64,000 nucleotides of DNA from NCBI GenBank assembly GCA_036936605.1, contig JAUPFV010000003.1, positions 145,422,997 to 145,486,996 of the forward strand, given 5' to 3'. Within the stretch, counting starts at the first letter, position 1. Each line of letters begins with the position of its first letter. Made by a program: the position numbers and the translations under genes. Source of the DNA: Limnanthes douglasii subsp. nivea. Lineage: Eukaryota > Streptophyta > Magnoliopsida > Brassicales > Limnanthaceae. This document shows positions 9,187 through 20,309 of the stretch, piece after piece. Below the pieces are notes generated by a model. That model was not told where the DNA came from and made no database searches. It worked only from the letters and a program-made list of their open reading frames with translations.

Positions 9187-9606
9187 TTAAGATGGACTCT
9201 GTGAGTTGAGTGAACTACCACGCCAGATTTTTCGTAAGTGGCCGAACGTGGAGTGGTCTTTGGTCTTGTAGATTATCTTCTGGGTCGGTCGTTTCCTCTT
9301 GATGACGTTCCCTCCCTGATAATTGTCCGTTCGTCTTGACGATTCTGTGCGACGCTCATCATGGATTATACCCCCACCCTTTTTGGCGTTTGTGATGGTT
9401 GGAGTGGCCTCGCCCAAGGGTGAGGGGAGTTTGGTGTCATCATCTACCTTAATTACCTTGTCCGCTCGGGCCAGGAGGTCACCTATTTTATCGCAGGGGA
9501 AGCAAATCGAATCAGCGTAAAGCTTACCTTGCTTGTCCAAACCTCGCTTAAGGGAAGCCACCACAATAGCTTCGGCTAAGTCGGGGAGTTTATTCAAGGC
9601 GTGCAC
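9187..9606 (-). pseudogene. Gag, C-terminal half, degenerate Tat element
   Basis: Residues HALNKLPDLAEAIVVASLKRGLDKQGKLYADS followed by GDLLARADKVIKVDDD match the end of retrotransposon gag capsid domains (KRGL ... ELLARADKYI). The frame has diverged at the end. Confidence 0.75.
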
Positions 9607-10723
9607 GAATCGTCAGATGTAGCCCTTGAGGGATTCCCCCCTTCTTGTTACCCACAAAGCGGTTCCTGAATGCGCTCGAGAGGCCTGCGAAATAACTTAT
9701 ACTAATTTTTGGGAAGACTGATGAACCAGTCCATCGCATTGTCTTTAAGGGTCATGGAAAGAGCCCTACATAACATAGCATCATTTGGATTAAAGGCAAC
9801 CATCATATTTCTAAACTGCTCCAAGTTCCTTTCGGGTCCCTAGATCCATCAAAAGCCTCTAATCGAAAAGGGTTGATTTTTCTGGGGAGCTGGTCGGCCA
9901 TGATTTTTTCAGTAAAAGGCGATTCTTTGAGGACATAAGCGGCCATGTTCAGGCGTACATGGTCATATTTCTCGCTCGCTCCTTCTTTATCATCCCTAGG
10001 TGCATGCTGCTTGTTGCGTTTTTGCCTACCGCTTTCTCTCGTTCCTTCACCGAGCTGACCCTGTTTGGCAGAACCTTCTCGTACTGCTGCTCGACTTACC
10101 TCAATAACCGACTTAGGTGGGCGATGGTACTCGTTTGAACGTAGTTTTGACGTTAGCATATTGACAGCTTCCTGTAGTTTTGGCATGCTCATCTTGTTTG
10201 TTATGCCACTGGCTTCTTGTTCGCGATCCGCCTTACCCTGGGCCGCTTGCATCGTCTTAATTTATTGCTCCAGTCACTGAACTTTAGTTGTGTCCTAGGG
10301 AAGGCTAGGTGTTAGGGGCTGATCGGTCAGGTTAGCAACCAGTGTTGCGATGGCTGGTGCCACTGGTGGGTCAACCGGGATCAAAGCGGTTCTGCGTAGA
10401 ACTTCGTCTGGGGTGTCCTGGTTAGGTAGAGGCGGTAGTATTGGCCCTGCAGCAAGATCGACGACATGGTTGGGTTGCTTTGACCGAGCGTGTGTGCTTC
10501 TAATCGGGGTCTGCTCGGCGTAAGTTTGAGCGCGCTCGGCCTAATACCTTTTATGCTCAGATTGAGCGCATTGTCCTCTTTTAAGGTCTTTCTGCTCGTC
10601 TTACTCTATACGGCCCTGCTCGACTTCGATCTGCTCTGCTCTGCTGGGTTTTGTCTTGCTTTGCTCTACTTTCTTTGGTTCTACTTTGTTTAGTTCCGCT
10701 TGGTTTTGATGTGTATCCTTCAT
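9607..10723 (-). pseudogene. Gag, N-terminal half, degenerate Tat element
   Basis: The probable gag start is the minus-strand ATG at 10723 (MKDTHQNQAEL), opening a Glu/Lys/Gln-rich region that is broken by several stops between about 10620 and 10255. The best frame, 10252-9803, has PFTEKIMADQLPRKINPFRLEAFDGSRDP, the conserved entrance to plant gypsy gag domains. Confidence 0.75.
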
Positions 10724-10794
10724 ATTAGTTATTGGTGCCTACTCCATTATCACTAAGTTCTTTATTTATATCAAACAACTCTAAAATATTCAAA

Positions 10795-11340
10795 TAGAAG
10801 CAAGCTTAATATCTCATGTTTAGCGTTTGTCGATGACTTACTAATCTTTACAAATGATCTAACAACTTCTATGATTTATATAGGTTCTTTTTTGGAGACT
10901 TATCAAGACATTTCTAGTCAAGCTCTCAATAAAGAGAAAATGAAATCATTACATCTGCTACACTCTATCATGACAAGATTAGAGTTCTAGTTATTCATAC
11001 CAAGTTTGGCATTGGGTTTCTACCTACTTTCTACCTAGGCATCACTCTTAATTAAAATAACAAAGAAATGAATTACTCTCCTCTCATTGACAAGATAAGA
11101 ATAAAAATCGTAGACTGGGAGGGTAAACATATTTCTTACGGTAGAAGGCTTACATTAATTCAATTTTTTTAAAGCCTATTCAAATTTATTGGATGTAGAG
11201 GTGCATGTTACATAAGACAATCATCTATAATATAGAGATAATGCTCAACAAATTCCTATGGGGATCTTATAATGAAACCAACAAAATTCATTGGTCTAGT
11301 TGGACAAACAACTACAAAATAATTCGAGTATTGTTTAATT
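10795..11340 (+). pseudogene. LINE reverse transcriptase fragment (palm to thumb)
   Basis: A plus-strand frame with a few stops contains FVDDLLIFTND (FVDD codons 10826-10837, the plant LINE FADD catalytic motif). Then come SQALNKEKM, YLGITL, YSPLIDKIRIKIVDWEGKHISYGRRLTLIQ and MLNKFLWGS...KIHWSSW, all in the right order for a plant L1-type RT. Both ends are missing. Confidence 0.78.
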
Positions 11341-11845
11341 CACGTAATAGAATAGAGAGAGAAATTGTTTTTGGGGAAAATGATGAAGTAAAAACATAAA
11401 AGCTTACTTTTGGGTCTTAAACGATAAATATCGAGTGAAATAGGTATTTCTCATAAATATATGAAAATATGGGTCTTTAGTGGATAATAGTATTACTTTT
11501 GGGTCTTAAATTGTACTTAACTCTTTAAATTTTGGATATTTTTTTTAACTTTTTTAAATATATTGTTTTATTATCTTAACTATTTTTTTAGCTCAAAATT
11601 ATTATTTTTTAATATTATTAACTCTATACGTTTTTTATATTAAATAATATGTTTTTTGGTTATTTTTATTTATTAATTTTAACTTTTGGATTTTTTAGGA
11701 TTAATTACCCATAAATATCAAACAAAGTATCTAATAAGCACATAGTATTCATTTTTTTGGAGCTATCAAATTAAGTGTGAAAACGTATTTATTTTAATCA
11801 AATGTCTATTTTTTACTTTTTTATTTTATTTTAAAAATATTGTAT
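11341..11845. other. AT-rich stretch without recognisable genes
   Basis: Low-complexity A/T sequence. The phrase TTACTTTTGGGTCTTAAA occurs twice about 100 bp apart. No ORF is supported. Confidence 0.6.
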
Positions 11846-11847
11846 TT

Positions 11848-12350
11848 TTCAAATCGTAGCTCGAAAAAGAAATCTGAAAGTATCATCAACTTTATTTTTT
11901 TAAGACGAACAAAACTAGATCCATTAACGATTTTTTTTTTGATTTTTTTTTGCCAGTAACATACGAGACTAGTCATAACCAAACATCCAAGATCATACAT
12001 AAATAAACACGCGAGACCGGGAATTAATAGACATGCAAGCCATATACTACTTGATGATAAAGGTGCGAGACTATGGTTATTAGATCGTCTTCAAAAAATA
12101 ATATATGGTCTCGCATGATCTATTATGCCTCGTCTCGCATAATTTAATAATGTTTCGTTGTTCAACTTTATTATGTCTAGGCTTGCATTATTTATTATAC
12201 ACGGTGGTCTCGCATGATTGATCATGTCTGGTCTCGTATGTTAATCACGAAAAAAAATATAAAACATATCACCAATTGATATAGTTTTGTTCGTCTTAAA
12301 AAAACAAAACCAATCGTACTTTCAATTTTTTCTTATCTCCAATTTGGAAG
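11848..12350. mobile_element. Foldback/MITE-like element 1 with an internal GCGAGAC array
   Basis: The arms (about 11848-11940 and 12255-12350) are inverted repeats of about 90 bp that share GAAAGTATCATC and TTTTTAAGACGAACAAAACT. Between them are repeated GCGAGAC / TCTCGCATGAT words in both orientations. No coding capacity. The arms match those of element 2, so they are one family. Exact ends and target duplication were not determined. Confidence 0.7.
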
Positions 12351-12780
12351 AAGCACACCTTTTTATGAAAAAAATTAAGAAATATAAGTTTTGGTTCAAA
12401 ATAAGAAGTTCTTATGGGACTAGTGATGAAGCATGGATGTTTGAAATATTATTTAAAGAATTAATTATTAAATGCGAGTTAATTACATAGAATGAGGAGT
12501 TTGAGGTAGTCGATGGTAGTAAAATTTGGTTTTTGAATTTTTGTATTATTGTTAAGGGAAATTATACTAGAGGTACATAGTTAGAAACTATAGTGTCATC
12601 TAATACCCAAACTATTATTTATGCTTACTTAATACCCATCTGATGTATATAACTCCAACTCAATACATAGTTCTTTAATAATATCTCAAATACCCACCCT
12701 TCATCATTAGTCACTTAACCGCTTTAATTCTAACTAAAATCTATCTTTCTTACTTTTTATTTTATTTTATTTTTTAAAAG
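12351..12780. other. Spacer between foldback elements
   Basis: AT-rich, with no supported ORF. A CT/A-rich stretch with repeated AATACCCA words lies at 12600-12700. Confidence 0.5.
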
Positions 12781-13255
12781 GTCCATATCTTTTAAACCGG
12801 AGCTCTGAAAAAATATCTGAAAGTACCATTCTCTTTGTATTTTTTAAGATGAAAAAAACTAGATCCATTGATGATATTTTTTAATTTTTTTAAAAAATAA
12901 AATTTCCCGAGTAATATGCAAGTTATTTGAAAATTAACATGTGAGTTCATGCGAGTTCTTTGAAAAATTAAACAATCGAGTTATTTGAAAAATCAATCTT
13001 GAGAGTTCTTTAATAAATTAAACATGCGACTTCTTTGAAAAATCAATCATGCGACTTCTTTGAAACATTAACACTGTTTTTTTTAAAATCAACCATGCGA
13101 GTTCTTTGAAAAATCAATCATGCGAGTTCTTTGAACAGCAAATAAAAAAAATTAAAAACAAATCATTAATGGATCTACCTTTATTTGTCTAAAAAGAATA
13201 AAACCGATGATACTTTTAAATTTGTTTCCCGAACTACAGTTTGAAAGATAGAATT
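12781..13255. mobile_element. Foldback/MITE-like element 2 with an internal GCGAGTTCTTTGAAAAAT array
   Basis: Arms of about 100 bp (12781-12880 and 13155-13255) are inverted repeats related to those of element 1 (GAAAGTACCATT, AACTAGATCCATTGATGAT). The interior (12905-13140) is a degenerate tandem array of about 25 nt, consensus ATGCGAGTTCTTTGAAAAAT. It has the same arms as element 1 with a different interior array, and no coding capacity. Confidence 0.72.
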
Positions 13256-13341
13256 TTTTTAAAATAAAAATAAATAAAAAATAAAAAAGAGAAATTTTAT
13301 TTAGTTAAAAAACGACGGTTGAAATAGTTGTTTATACTATG

Positions 13342-13770
13342 CAATTTCAAAGCTTTGTAAAGTACATCGTCCTTCGACTATCGTGTTTGGTGGCAAATAG
13401 TCATTTGACTTTCAAATGTCCTTTGACCGTCCTTAGACTATCGTGTTTGGATAAAATTAGTCCACCAGAGCCTCTGATTCATAAGAGGCTGCCACATGTC
13501 ACCATAGTCCCCAAATTTTTGTATCACCACTAGTCCATTATTCGTAATATTCTACATTTTGGGTTTGACCTAAACTCAAAGGACTAGTGGTGATACAAAA
13601 ATTTGGGGACTATGGTGACACGTGGCAACGTCTCATGGATCAGAATGGACTAACTTTATCCAAATGCGATAGTTCAAAAACTGTTAACGGATATTTGAAA
13701 GTCAATGGACGATCCCCACCAAACGCAATATAGTCGAATGACGATTTACTGCTTAATGTCCAATTTCAAA
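13342..13770. mobile_element. Palindromic Mutator-type MITE with 10-bp target duplication
   Basis: CAATTTCAAA occurs at 13342-13351 and 13761-13770, flanking a 409-bp near-palindrome. The arms share TCCCCAAATTTTTGTATCAC and CACTAGTCC near the centre, and GACTATCG and TTTGGATAAA further out. 9-10 bp duplications and long inverted arms are typical of Mutator-superfamily MITEs. A related sequence lies at 55955-56190. Confidence 0.8.
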
Positions 13771-14282
13771 TACTACTTGCTAATAAAGTAATCACGTGAA
13801 TATTTACCGGTATTTTTAGCTGTTTTTAACTGGCGATTAAAATAAAGTATGAAAAGTGACACCAGTGGAATTGAAAAAAAAGCTTAACTAAAACAAAAGT
13901 AAGATAAACATTAAAAATCGTATTTTTGTTTTAATTATATTCTCTTCTTATTAAAATATACAACAAAAAGGAACGAATGCAAGAATGGGGTGTTTCTAAT
14001 TCGAAGTCCTATAGAAAAGAAAGAACACGACTTTATTTTCTTCGTCATAAAGCAACCTGTGACTTCTAAAAACAGATTACACTGTGAATGAAAACTAAAA
14101 AAAAATGCATTTATTTAATCCTAAAGAAAGTCAATCACGCATCCGAAGTTTCCAATTAGTTTAACTTAAGTTGCTTAGCAATGGGATTGTATTGTGAGGG
14201 AGACCTAGTCACCCATGGTCCTCCGAAACCACCTTGGACACGGTTCAAGGAATCGCATGTTTGCCAACCCTAGATCTGATAG
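13771..14282. other. 5' flank of the HMA gene
   Basis: No ORF is supported. This stretch probably holds the gene's upstream regulatory DNA. Confidence 0.5.
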
Positions 14283-14290
14283 TATATATA
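14283..14290 (+). promoter_or_regulatory. TATA box of the HMA/HIPP-like gene
   Basis: TATATATA lies 139 bp upstream of the chosen ATG. This leaves room for a leader of about 110 nt that ends in a CT-rich stretch just before the start. Confidence 0.55.
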
Positions 14291-14428
14291 CTAGTTAGCT
14301 GGCACACACAGAGACTATCACCTCCTTCCTATAAGTTATAACCACTCATTACAGACAACACCACAGAGTATTACCTGCTTCCTTCTCTCCTATCACCATT
14401 TGTTTGGTGCGCGCGCTCTCTCTCAACC

Positions 14429-15112
14429 ATGAAGGTAACTAGATTGTACTGTTTTGAATTTGTCTTAAGGTAAATTATTAAGTTATTGATATGAAGGTAT
14501 ATGTAGTACAATTATTTTTAATATTTGACAGCATAGATTCATGTGTGCAACAACCTCATGCGTCTATTTTTGACGTATAAAATAAATATATTGCAGCAAA
14601 AAATACTTATCAAAGTGGAAATGATGAAAGACGAAAAAGGAAAATCGGAAGCTAAAAAGATTGCTGCAGTAGCAAAAGGTTGGTAGTGATTCGATATATA
14701 TACCATGTATGTATCTATATGTGAAGATACTAGCTGATTAATTGTTTAATTAACCACAGGAGTTTCATCGGTGGCAATAGAAGGACCTTTTAAAGACCAT
14801 CTGGTTGTAGTGGGAGACGATATTGATTCGGCAATCTTGATTAAGGATCTCAGGAAAAAGGTTGGACATGCAAATATTGTTAGCGTCAAAGTTATGCACC
14901 CAAACCCAAATGAAAACAACAAGAAATGCAGCTGTGAATTTGTTTCGACTACGTGTGATTACTGCCGATCCATTAATTCTCAATACGCATACAACACTGC
15001 ACCACCAATATATCAATATTATGAACCCCCTCGTGCTAGTTACAGTCTACCAACATATCAGTGCCGAGTGGTCGATGACTCCTACCAGCCTGAAACTTGC
15101 TCCATCATTTAA
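14429..15112 (+). CDS. HMA-domain isoprenylated protein (HIPP-like), three exons
   Basis: Exons 14429-14434, 14597-14678 and 14760-15112. All introns are GT-AG and the phases agree, giving 147 codons including the stop (146 aa). The ATGAAG first exon, holding only two codons, is typical of this family. Residues about 3-65 form a heavy-metal-associated (HMA) fold (KILIKVEMM...AAVAKGVSSVAIEG...LIKDLRKKVG...VSVKVM). The metal-binding CxxC is absent, its place taken by MMKDEKGKSEA, so metal binding is doubtful. A Tyr/Pro-rich tail follows, ending in CSII, a CaaX box for prenylation and membrane attachment. Related plant proteins act in metal handling, stress and pathogen responses; its own role is unknown. 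It looks intact and is the best host gene here. Confidence 0.88.
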
Positions 15113-15289
15113 TATTTTTTATAAATAATCTCCAATTTGTTTGACTTTTTTTTCTTTTTAATTTTCTTTGAATCTTTGTAGAGTATATAGCAGTCTGTTT
15201 GGTTTTTTTATGAATAATGTAAGTTGACCTTTGTACAAAAATATTGTAACACAGTTCGCTTGTAACTTAAATTTAAAAGTTATATAATG
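15113..15289 (+). other. 3' flank of the HMA gene
   Basis: T-rich probable 3' UTR and polyadenylation region. The triplicated block starts directly after it. Confidence 0.5.
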
Positions 15290-15740
15290 CTGGTTTTATT
15301 TGGTTTTTTATTGACAAAGACAAGCCCAATTGAGTTGGTTTATATTGATTATATATATAGACAAACAGATTACGCTTAAAAATATGTGATCAACTATATA
15401 TATATATATAATATTTGTTATTGGTAATTAATCTCTATTATTTTAGAAAAAAAATCTCAGTATCCCAATAACATTTTGTTATTTTTTTTTAAATATTACA
15501 GTTTTGAGTTCGTTATCGCATCTTTAAAAATTGTAGTAGCTTTATTTCGAATTCAAATAGTAAATACGAATTCATAAAAACATCTAAATACTCCAATTTT
15601 TTCTCCGATTCCATTTTAAGTATCTCAATTTTTTCAGAATAAATCGTTAGTTCTTTTTTTATAATTAGTTATAAACTCATAATTTTTGTTTTTGCTCAAG
15701 TTATGAGTTATTTTTAGATTGATTTATTTTATAGTATGCA

Positions 15741-16500
15741 ACCATGTTTAAGGATGATGTGAGACGTGTGTTTAGATTTTGTGTACGAAGATGCGAGACA
15801 TTAGGTATTTTACAATTTGCACGGATGCTTAAGGATTATGCAAGACATGTGTTTAGATTTGTGTAGAAAGATGTGAAACGTTAGGTATTTTAGACGTGAG
15901 AATTACATAATCATTGTACGTGCGACATGTGATACATACATGCGATATACGAGACATATAAAGTTTCCATACGGACGGTATGTGAGACATATCTTACGTA
16001 TATTAGATGTCAGAAAGATAACACGTATTATATAAGAGATGCGAGACCTGCGCATGCATTATAGATGCGAGACATTCCTATGTGACCGAATTCGAGATGC
16101 GAGACATATTTAATATAATGTTCATCGATGTGAGACTATAATATGCAGTTTGTAAGAAATGCGAGACTATAAGTATCATGTGCAAGACACAATACTCGTA
16201 CTATGTTCATGTCAGATACGATGTGAGATATACTTTAGGTTTATGGGACGCAAGATGCATAACATGTATATTATGAGAGATAAAAAACTTGTGCATGCAT
16301 CATAGATGTGAGGCCTCCATATATGATGCGAGAGACGTTTGATATAATATTGATAGATGCGAGATAATAATAGGTAGTTTATAACGAATATGACACCATG
16401 TAGGTATCATATGCATGACGTGATACTCGTAGTAAGTTCATGGTAGATACTATCTATTTAACAAAAAAAAGATGAGAGATGTGAGACCATGCATGATGGT
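15741..16500 (+). repeat. ATGCGAGA-core short-repeat array, copy 1
   Basis: Dozens of degenerate words of the form (A)TGYGAGAC(AT), mostly in one orientation, spaced irregularly by about 20-45 nt, often with ATACGAGACAT, GATGCGAGAC or GATGTGAGAC. There is no identical spacer/repeat pattern, so it is not CRISPR-like or a simple satellite. It lies just upstream of the MULE coding remains. Confidence 0.75.
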
Positions 16501-16689
16501 CAAGTTGCAAAGTACGAGACCGGTTTACGTTTCGTTGAGAGATACAAACCAATATTACTTTTTTAAAATACTATTACTAATTGTTTTTGAAATTTGCAAT
16601 ACCTGCAAGCAATGTCTTGACCTCAAGTGTGCATTTCTAAACATAATTGTCAAACTACATATATTTCTACTAATGAGTTTGAAGACTTT

Positions 16690-17700
16690 AACATTAATAA
16701 AATATATGTTAAAATTAAATGAGATTTGTTGGTTAGAGATAATTACACTATAACATACTATTGCGGTGATCATAAGAATTGTTTATTTACAGATGCTAGC
16801 GATTTTGTGGGTTTGCTAGCAGTGCTTGATGTTGAGTATTTTGAAAGTGTTAGTTTTAATATAGAATAGTATGCAGTTGAGGTGGTGTATGAAGAATCAC
16901 ATAAAGAGTCTTGCTTAACTTTATGTATATCGTCTAATAATGAATTAATTAGTGGGGAGAGTAGTTATGGTTTAAGATTATTTTTCTCATAAGAAAAAAA
17001 CAACTTGCTACTATTGGTTGGGTTGATGTGATTAGAGGTATTAGAAAAACAAATTATCAAGGTGTTCCACTTCTAAGGTTAACTTTATGACATTATACCT
17101 TAGAACATGGTTTTTTTTTCAAATACATGCATTATACAAGATCTAAAATAGCTGCTTAATGCAGAAATAAAGTCTCAAATTGATGTAAATGAAGACTTTA
17201 TGCATCACTTGCACATCCACTAGGTTTATGGTCATCCAATAGTTTGTTCATCTGCATACTTGCAACACTGATTTTTATAAAATACTATGTACGAAACATT
17301 TGACGTCTAAATTGATTGCCAAAGAGATTCATGGTACCATTAGATCAAAAAATATATTTCCAGCGATGATTGTAAATTCGTTTGTTAAACACAACTATGA
17401 TGTAGATATATCTTATCATCTTTAATGGAATGGTTTAGAGAAATCTAGAAAGGTGTTTTGGATATATTTCTACTTCGTTTAATTTAATTAAAGAATACTT
17501 CAAAAGATTGGAGAGTTTTGATATTAACAGTTACCACCATATGGAATATTCTAGAGTCTTGTCCTCGAGGTTTTCATTCTTTCTATCTATTTCTATTTTT
17601 TGATGGAACATATTTTACCCATAAACATAGAGGAATATTACTTTCTACCAAAGCAAAAGATGGAAACTATGTTTTTAATACTATGTATATTTGAAGACGC
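16690..17700 (+). pseudogene. Decayed MULE (mudrA-type) transposase, tandem copy 1
   Basis: Conceptual reading in shifting frames gives the Mutator DNA-binding end (FVHLHTC), then the linker TSKLIAKEIHGTIRSKN..F..MIVNSFVKHNYDVDISYHL, then the start of the DDE region (DGTYF-like, KAKDGNYVFNTMYI). Order and spacing fit MULE transposases. Many stops and frameshifts make it non-functional. Confidence 0.72.
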
Positions 17701-18882
17701 GAGTGCTACGGTTATATTCAGCTAGGATGTCATTAGCTTTATTTAAGAGAGGAAAATATTGATATCATTGATTTAAAGGCGTCAGAAACTAAGTAAAATT
17801 CATATTCAAATATGTCATTAAAGTATCATTAAAAGCGAAAGTGAACTAACTAAGAAAAATGCATCATAAAATATCTTATTAAAGTGTCATTAGAGGAGTC
17901 TCCAAAATAACTAAATAATATACATCGTCAAATATATCAATAAAGTTTTATTAAAGGTATCAATAAAATAACTAAGTAAATGTATTTTCACTTGCCTAAG
18001 TGACCACAAATCAGATGAGAAAAAAAACGTATTATGTGGCCTTTTAAGACGAAAATAACAATAAAATCTCAAAAGAAAACAAAGAGAATATATGGACATT
18101 GAAAAAGTAAATTGGTGAAACTCGTATAGTCTTTTTACTTCGGATCGTGTTCTTCTTTTTCCCCATTTTATTTAATTTCTTTAATTTAAATATCGTCTCG
18201 TTCATGAGCAACAAATCATTATCGTTTTCAAAATCATATCCAGAGATAAAATATAATTAATTAGAAAGATTAAACCAATATAAAATCAAAACAAATTATG
18301 GCAAAAAAAATTAGAATACTTACAAAATCAATAAGTTCTAATCTTTTATAGATTGAGATGCTCGAGACTACATCCAACAATTTATAAATATCAACTTAAT
18401 TTTTTTTGTAAATATTCAAAATTTTTAACTTAAATTTTCCTTAAAAATATTCATATCCAATATTTTTAAATTAAAGTTTCCACCGATTTCAATTTAAAAA
18501 GTTTCTTAAAAATAGTTAACATCCTAATTTTTAATTTAAAATTTTCTGGTATTATTTCATACTTTAAATTAAATCATTCCTAAAAAACAATCATTATCTT
18601 AAATGTTTACTTTAATATTATTTAAATAATTATTACCTTAACAAAATTATAAAATATATTTTATGTAAAGGGGACGCCCCCGGACCCCAATATACATCCG
18701 CGATTGTCCGGGTCTGCGTTTATTAGGGCTGCTAATATTTTGATTATTTATTTTCATTATATTTTAATTTTTATATACATCCATATATTGAAAAGCTTGA
18801 AATAAACTTTAGAGAACTTGATTATTTGGCTTTGTATTGTGATATCCGATTTAAATGTATGTTTCATGACTACCGATCTTGT
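17701..18882. other. AT-rich tail of tandem copy 1
   Basis: Contains degenerate repeats of about 60 bp with the phrase AAAGTGTCATTAAA (17800-17990), A/T-rich sequence, and the GC-rich island CGCCCCCGGACCCC near 18670-18690. No gene is supported. Confidence 0.6.
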
Positions 18883-18927
18883 GCTAGTTTTATTATTCAC
18901 AAAGATAATTCCAATTTAGTTGATTTA

Positions 18928-18929
18928 TA

Positions 18930-18973
<44 letters not shown>

Positions 18974-19022
18974 CGTTAAAAATATGCAATCAACTATCAA
19001 TAATATATATATATATATATAT
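18928..19022. repeat. AT dinucleotide microsatellites
   Basis: Two (TA)n runs, at about 18928-18971 and 19001-19022, near the start of tandem copy 2. Copies 1 and 3 have shorter or different AT runs at the same place (about 15392-15411; 22524-22543 and 22591-22620). Confidence 0.95.
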
Positions 19023-19339
19023 TAAATATTTGTTAATGGATGAATCCATTATTTTAGAAAAAAAATCTCGGTATCCCAAGTTATTTTTATTTAACTTTGT
19101 AGCTTTGAGCTTGCTATCGCATGTTTAAAAATTATAGTAATTTTATTTCGGATTCAGATGGTAAATAAAAATTCATAAAGACATCTAAATTCTCCAAAGT
19201 TTTTCTAATTCCGTTTTAAGTTTCTCATTTTTTTAGAATAAATCGTTAGTTCTTTTTTTCTAATTAGTTATAAAATCATATTTTTTGTTTTTTCTCAAGT
19301 CATAAGTTATTTTTAGATTGATTGATTTTATAGTCTGCA

Positions 19340-20100
19340 ACCATGTTTAAGGATGATGTGAGACATGTGTTTAGATTTTGTGTACGAAGATACGAGACAT
19401 TAGGTATTTTACAATTTGCAGGGATGCTTAAAGATTATGCAAGACATGTGTTTAGATTTGTGTAGAAAGATGTGAACATTAGGTATTTTAGACGTGAGAA
19501 TTACGTATTCATCGTACGTGCGACATGTGATACATACATGCGATATACGAGACATATAGAGTTTCCATACGTGCGGTATGTGAGACATATCTTACGTATA
19601 TTAGATGTGAGAAACATAACATGTATTATATGAGAGATGCGTGACCTGCGCATGCATTATAGATGCGAGACCTTCCTATGTGACCGAGTTTGAGATGCGA
19701 GACATATTTAGTATAATGTTCATCGATGTGAGACTATAATATGTAGTTTGTAAAAATGTGAGACCATACAAGTATCATGTGCAAGACACGATACTTGTAT
19801 TATGTTCATGTGAGATACGATGTGAGATATACTTTAGGTTTATGGGACGCAAGATGCATAACATGTATAGTATGAGAGATGAAAAACTTTCGCATGCATC
19901 ATAGATGCGAGACCTCCCTATATGATGCGAGAGACGTTTGATACAATATTGATAGATGCGAGATAATAATAGGTAGTTTATAATGAATGTGAGACCATGT
20001 AGGTATCATATGCATGACGTGATACTCGTAGTAAGTTCATGGTAGATACTCATCTATTTAACACTAATGAGATTAGAGATGTGAGACCATGCATGATGGT
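19340..20100 (+). repeat. ATGCGAGA-core short-repeat array, copy 2
   Basis: Same array as at 15741, collinear word by word, in the second tandem block. Confidence 0.75.
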
Positions 20101-20309
20101 CAAGTTTCTACGAGACCAGTTTACTTTTCGTTGAGAGATGCAAACTCATATTACTTTTTTAAAATACTAATACTAATTGTTTTTCAAATTTGTAATACAC
20201 GTAAGCAATATCTTGAACTCAAGTGTGCATTTCTAAACATAATAGTAAAGCTACATATATTTCTACTAATTAGTTTGAAGACTTTAAAATTAATCAAATA
20301 TGTGTTAAA

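Larger units (their letters stand above)
6836..10723 (-). mobile_element. Older Tat-type gypsy element, gag to aRNH, split by the younger Tat insertion
   Basis: Reading the minus strand from 10723 to 6836 gives gag, protease, RT (YIDD), RNase H and the first residues of the second RNase H, in the standard gypsy order. Many stops and frameshifts make it non-functional. It ends abruptly at the LTR of the younger element, within the aRNH. Its remaining pol, 3' region and LTR should lie left of position 1. No 5' LTR is seen at the right end, where a LINE fragment begins near 10795. Confidence 0.9.
15290..18882 (+). repeat. 3.6-kb tandem block, copy 1
   Basis: First of three head-to-tail copies. 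The marker ACCATGTTTAAGGATGATGT lies at 15741, 19340 and 22947 in copies 1-3 (spacing 3599 and 3607 bp). Internal order: AT microsatellite, array of ATGCGAGA-type repeats (about 15741-16500), decayed MULE transposase (about 16690-17700), degenerate repeats of about 60 bp (17800-17990), an AT-rich stretch, and a GC-rich CCCCCGGACCCC island. It begins at the phrase GCTGGTTTTATTTGG, after the HMA gene. Confidence 0.9.

Noticed and set aside
15741..16500. Repeat array considered as a CRISPR
   Set aside because: Repeats are short, degenerate and irregularly spaced, with no unique spacers of constant size; the DNA is plant nuclear.
18826..19128. 100-codon plus-strand ORF with Tyr-Ile repeats
   Set aside because: Produced by an (AT)n microsatellite; the same applies to 28708-28890 on the minus strand.
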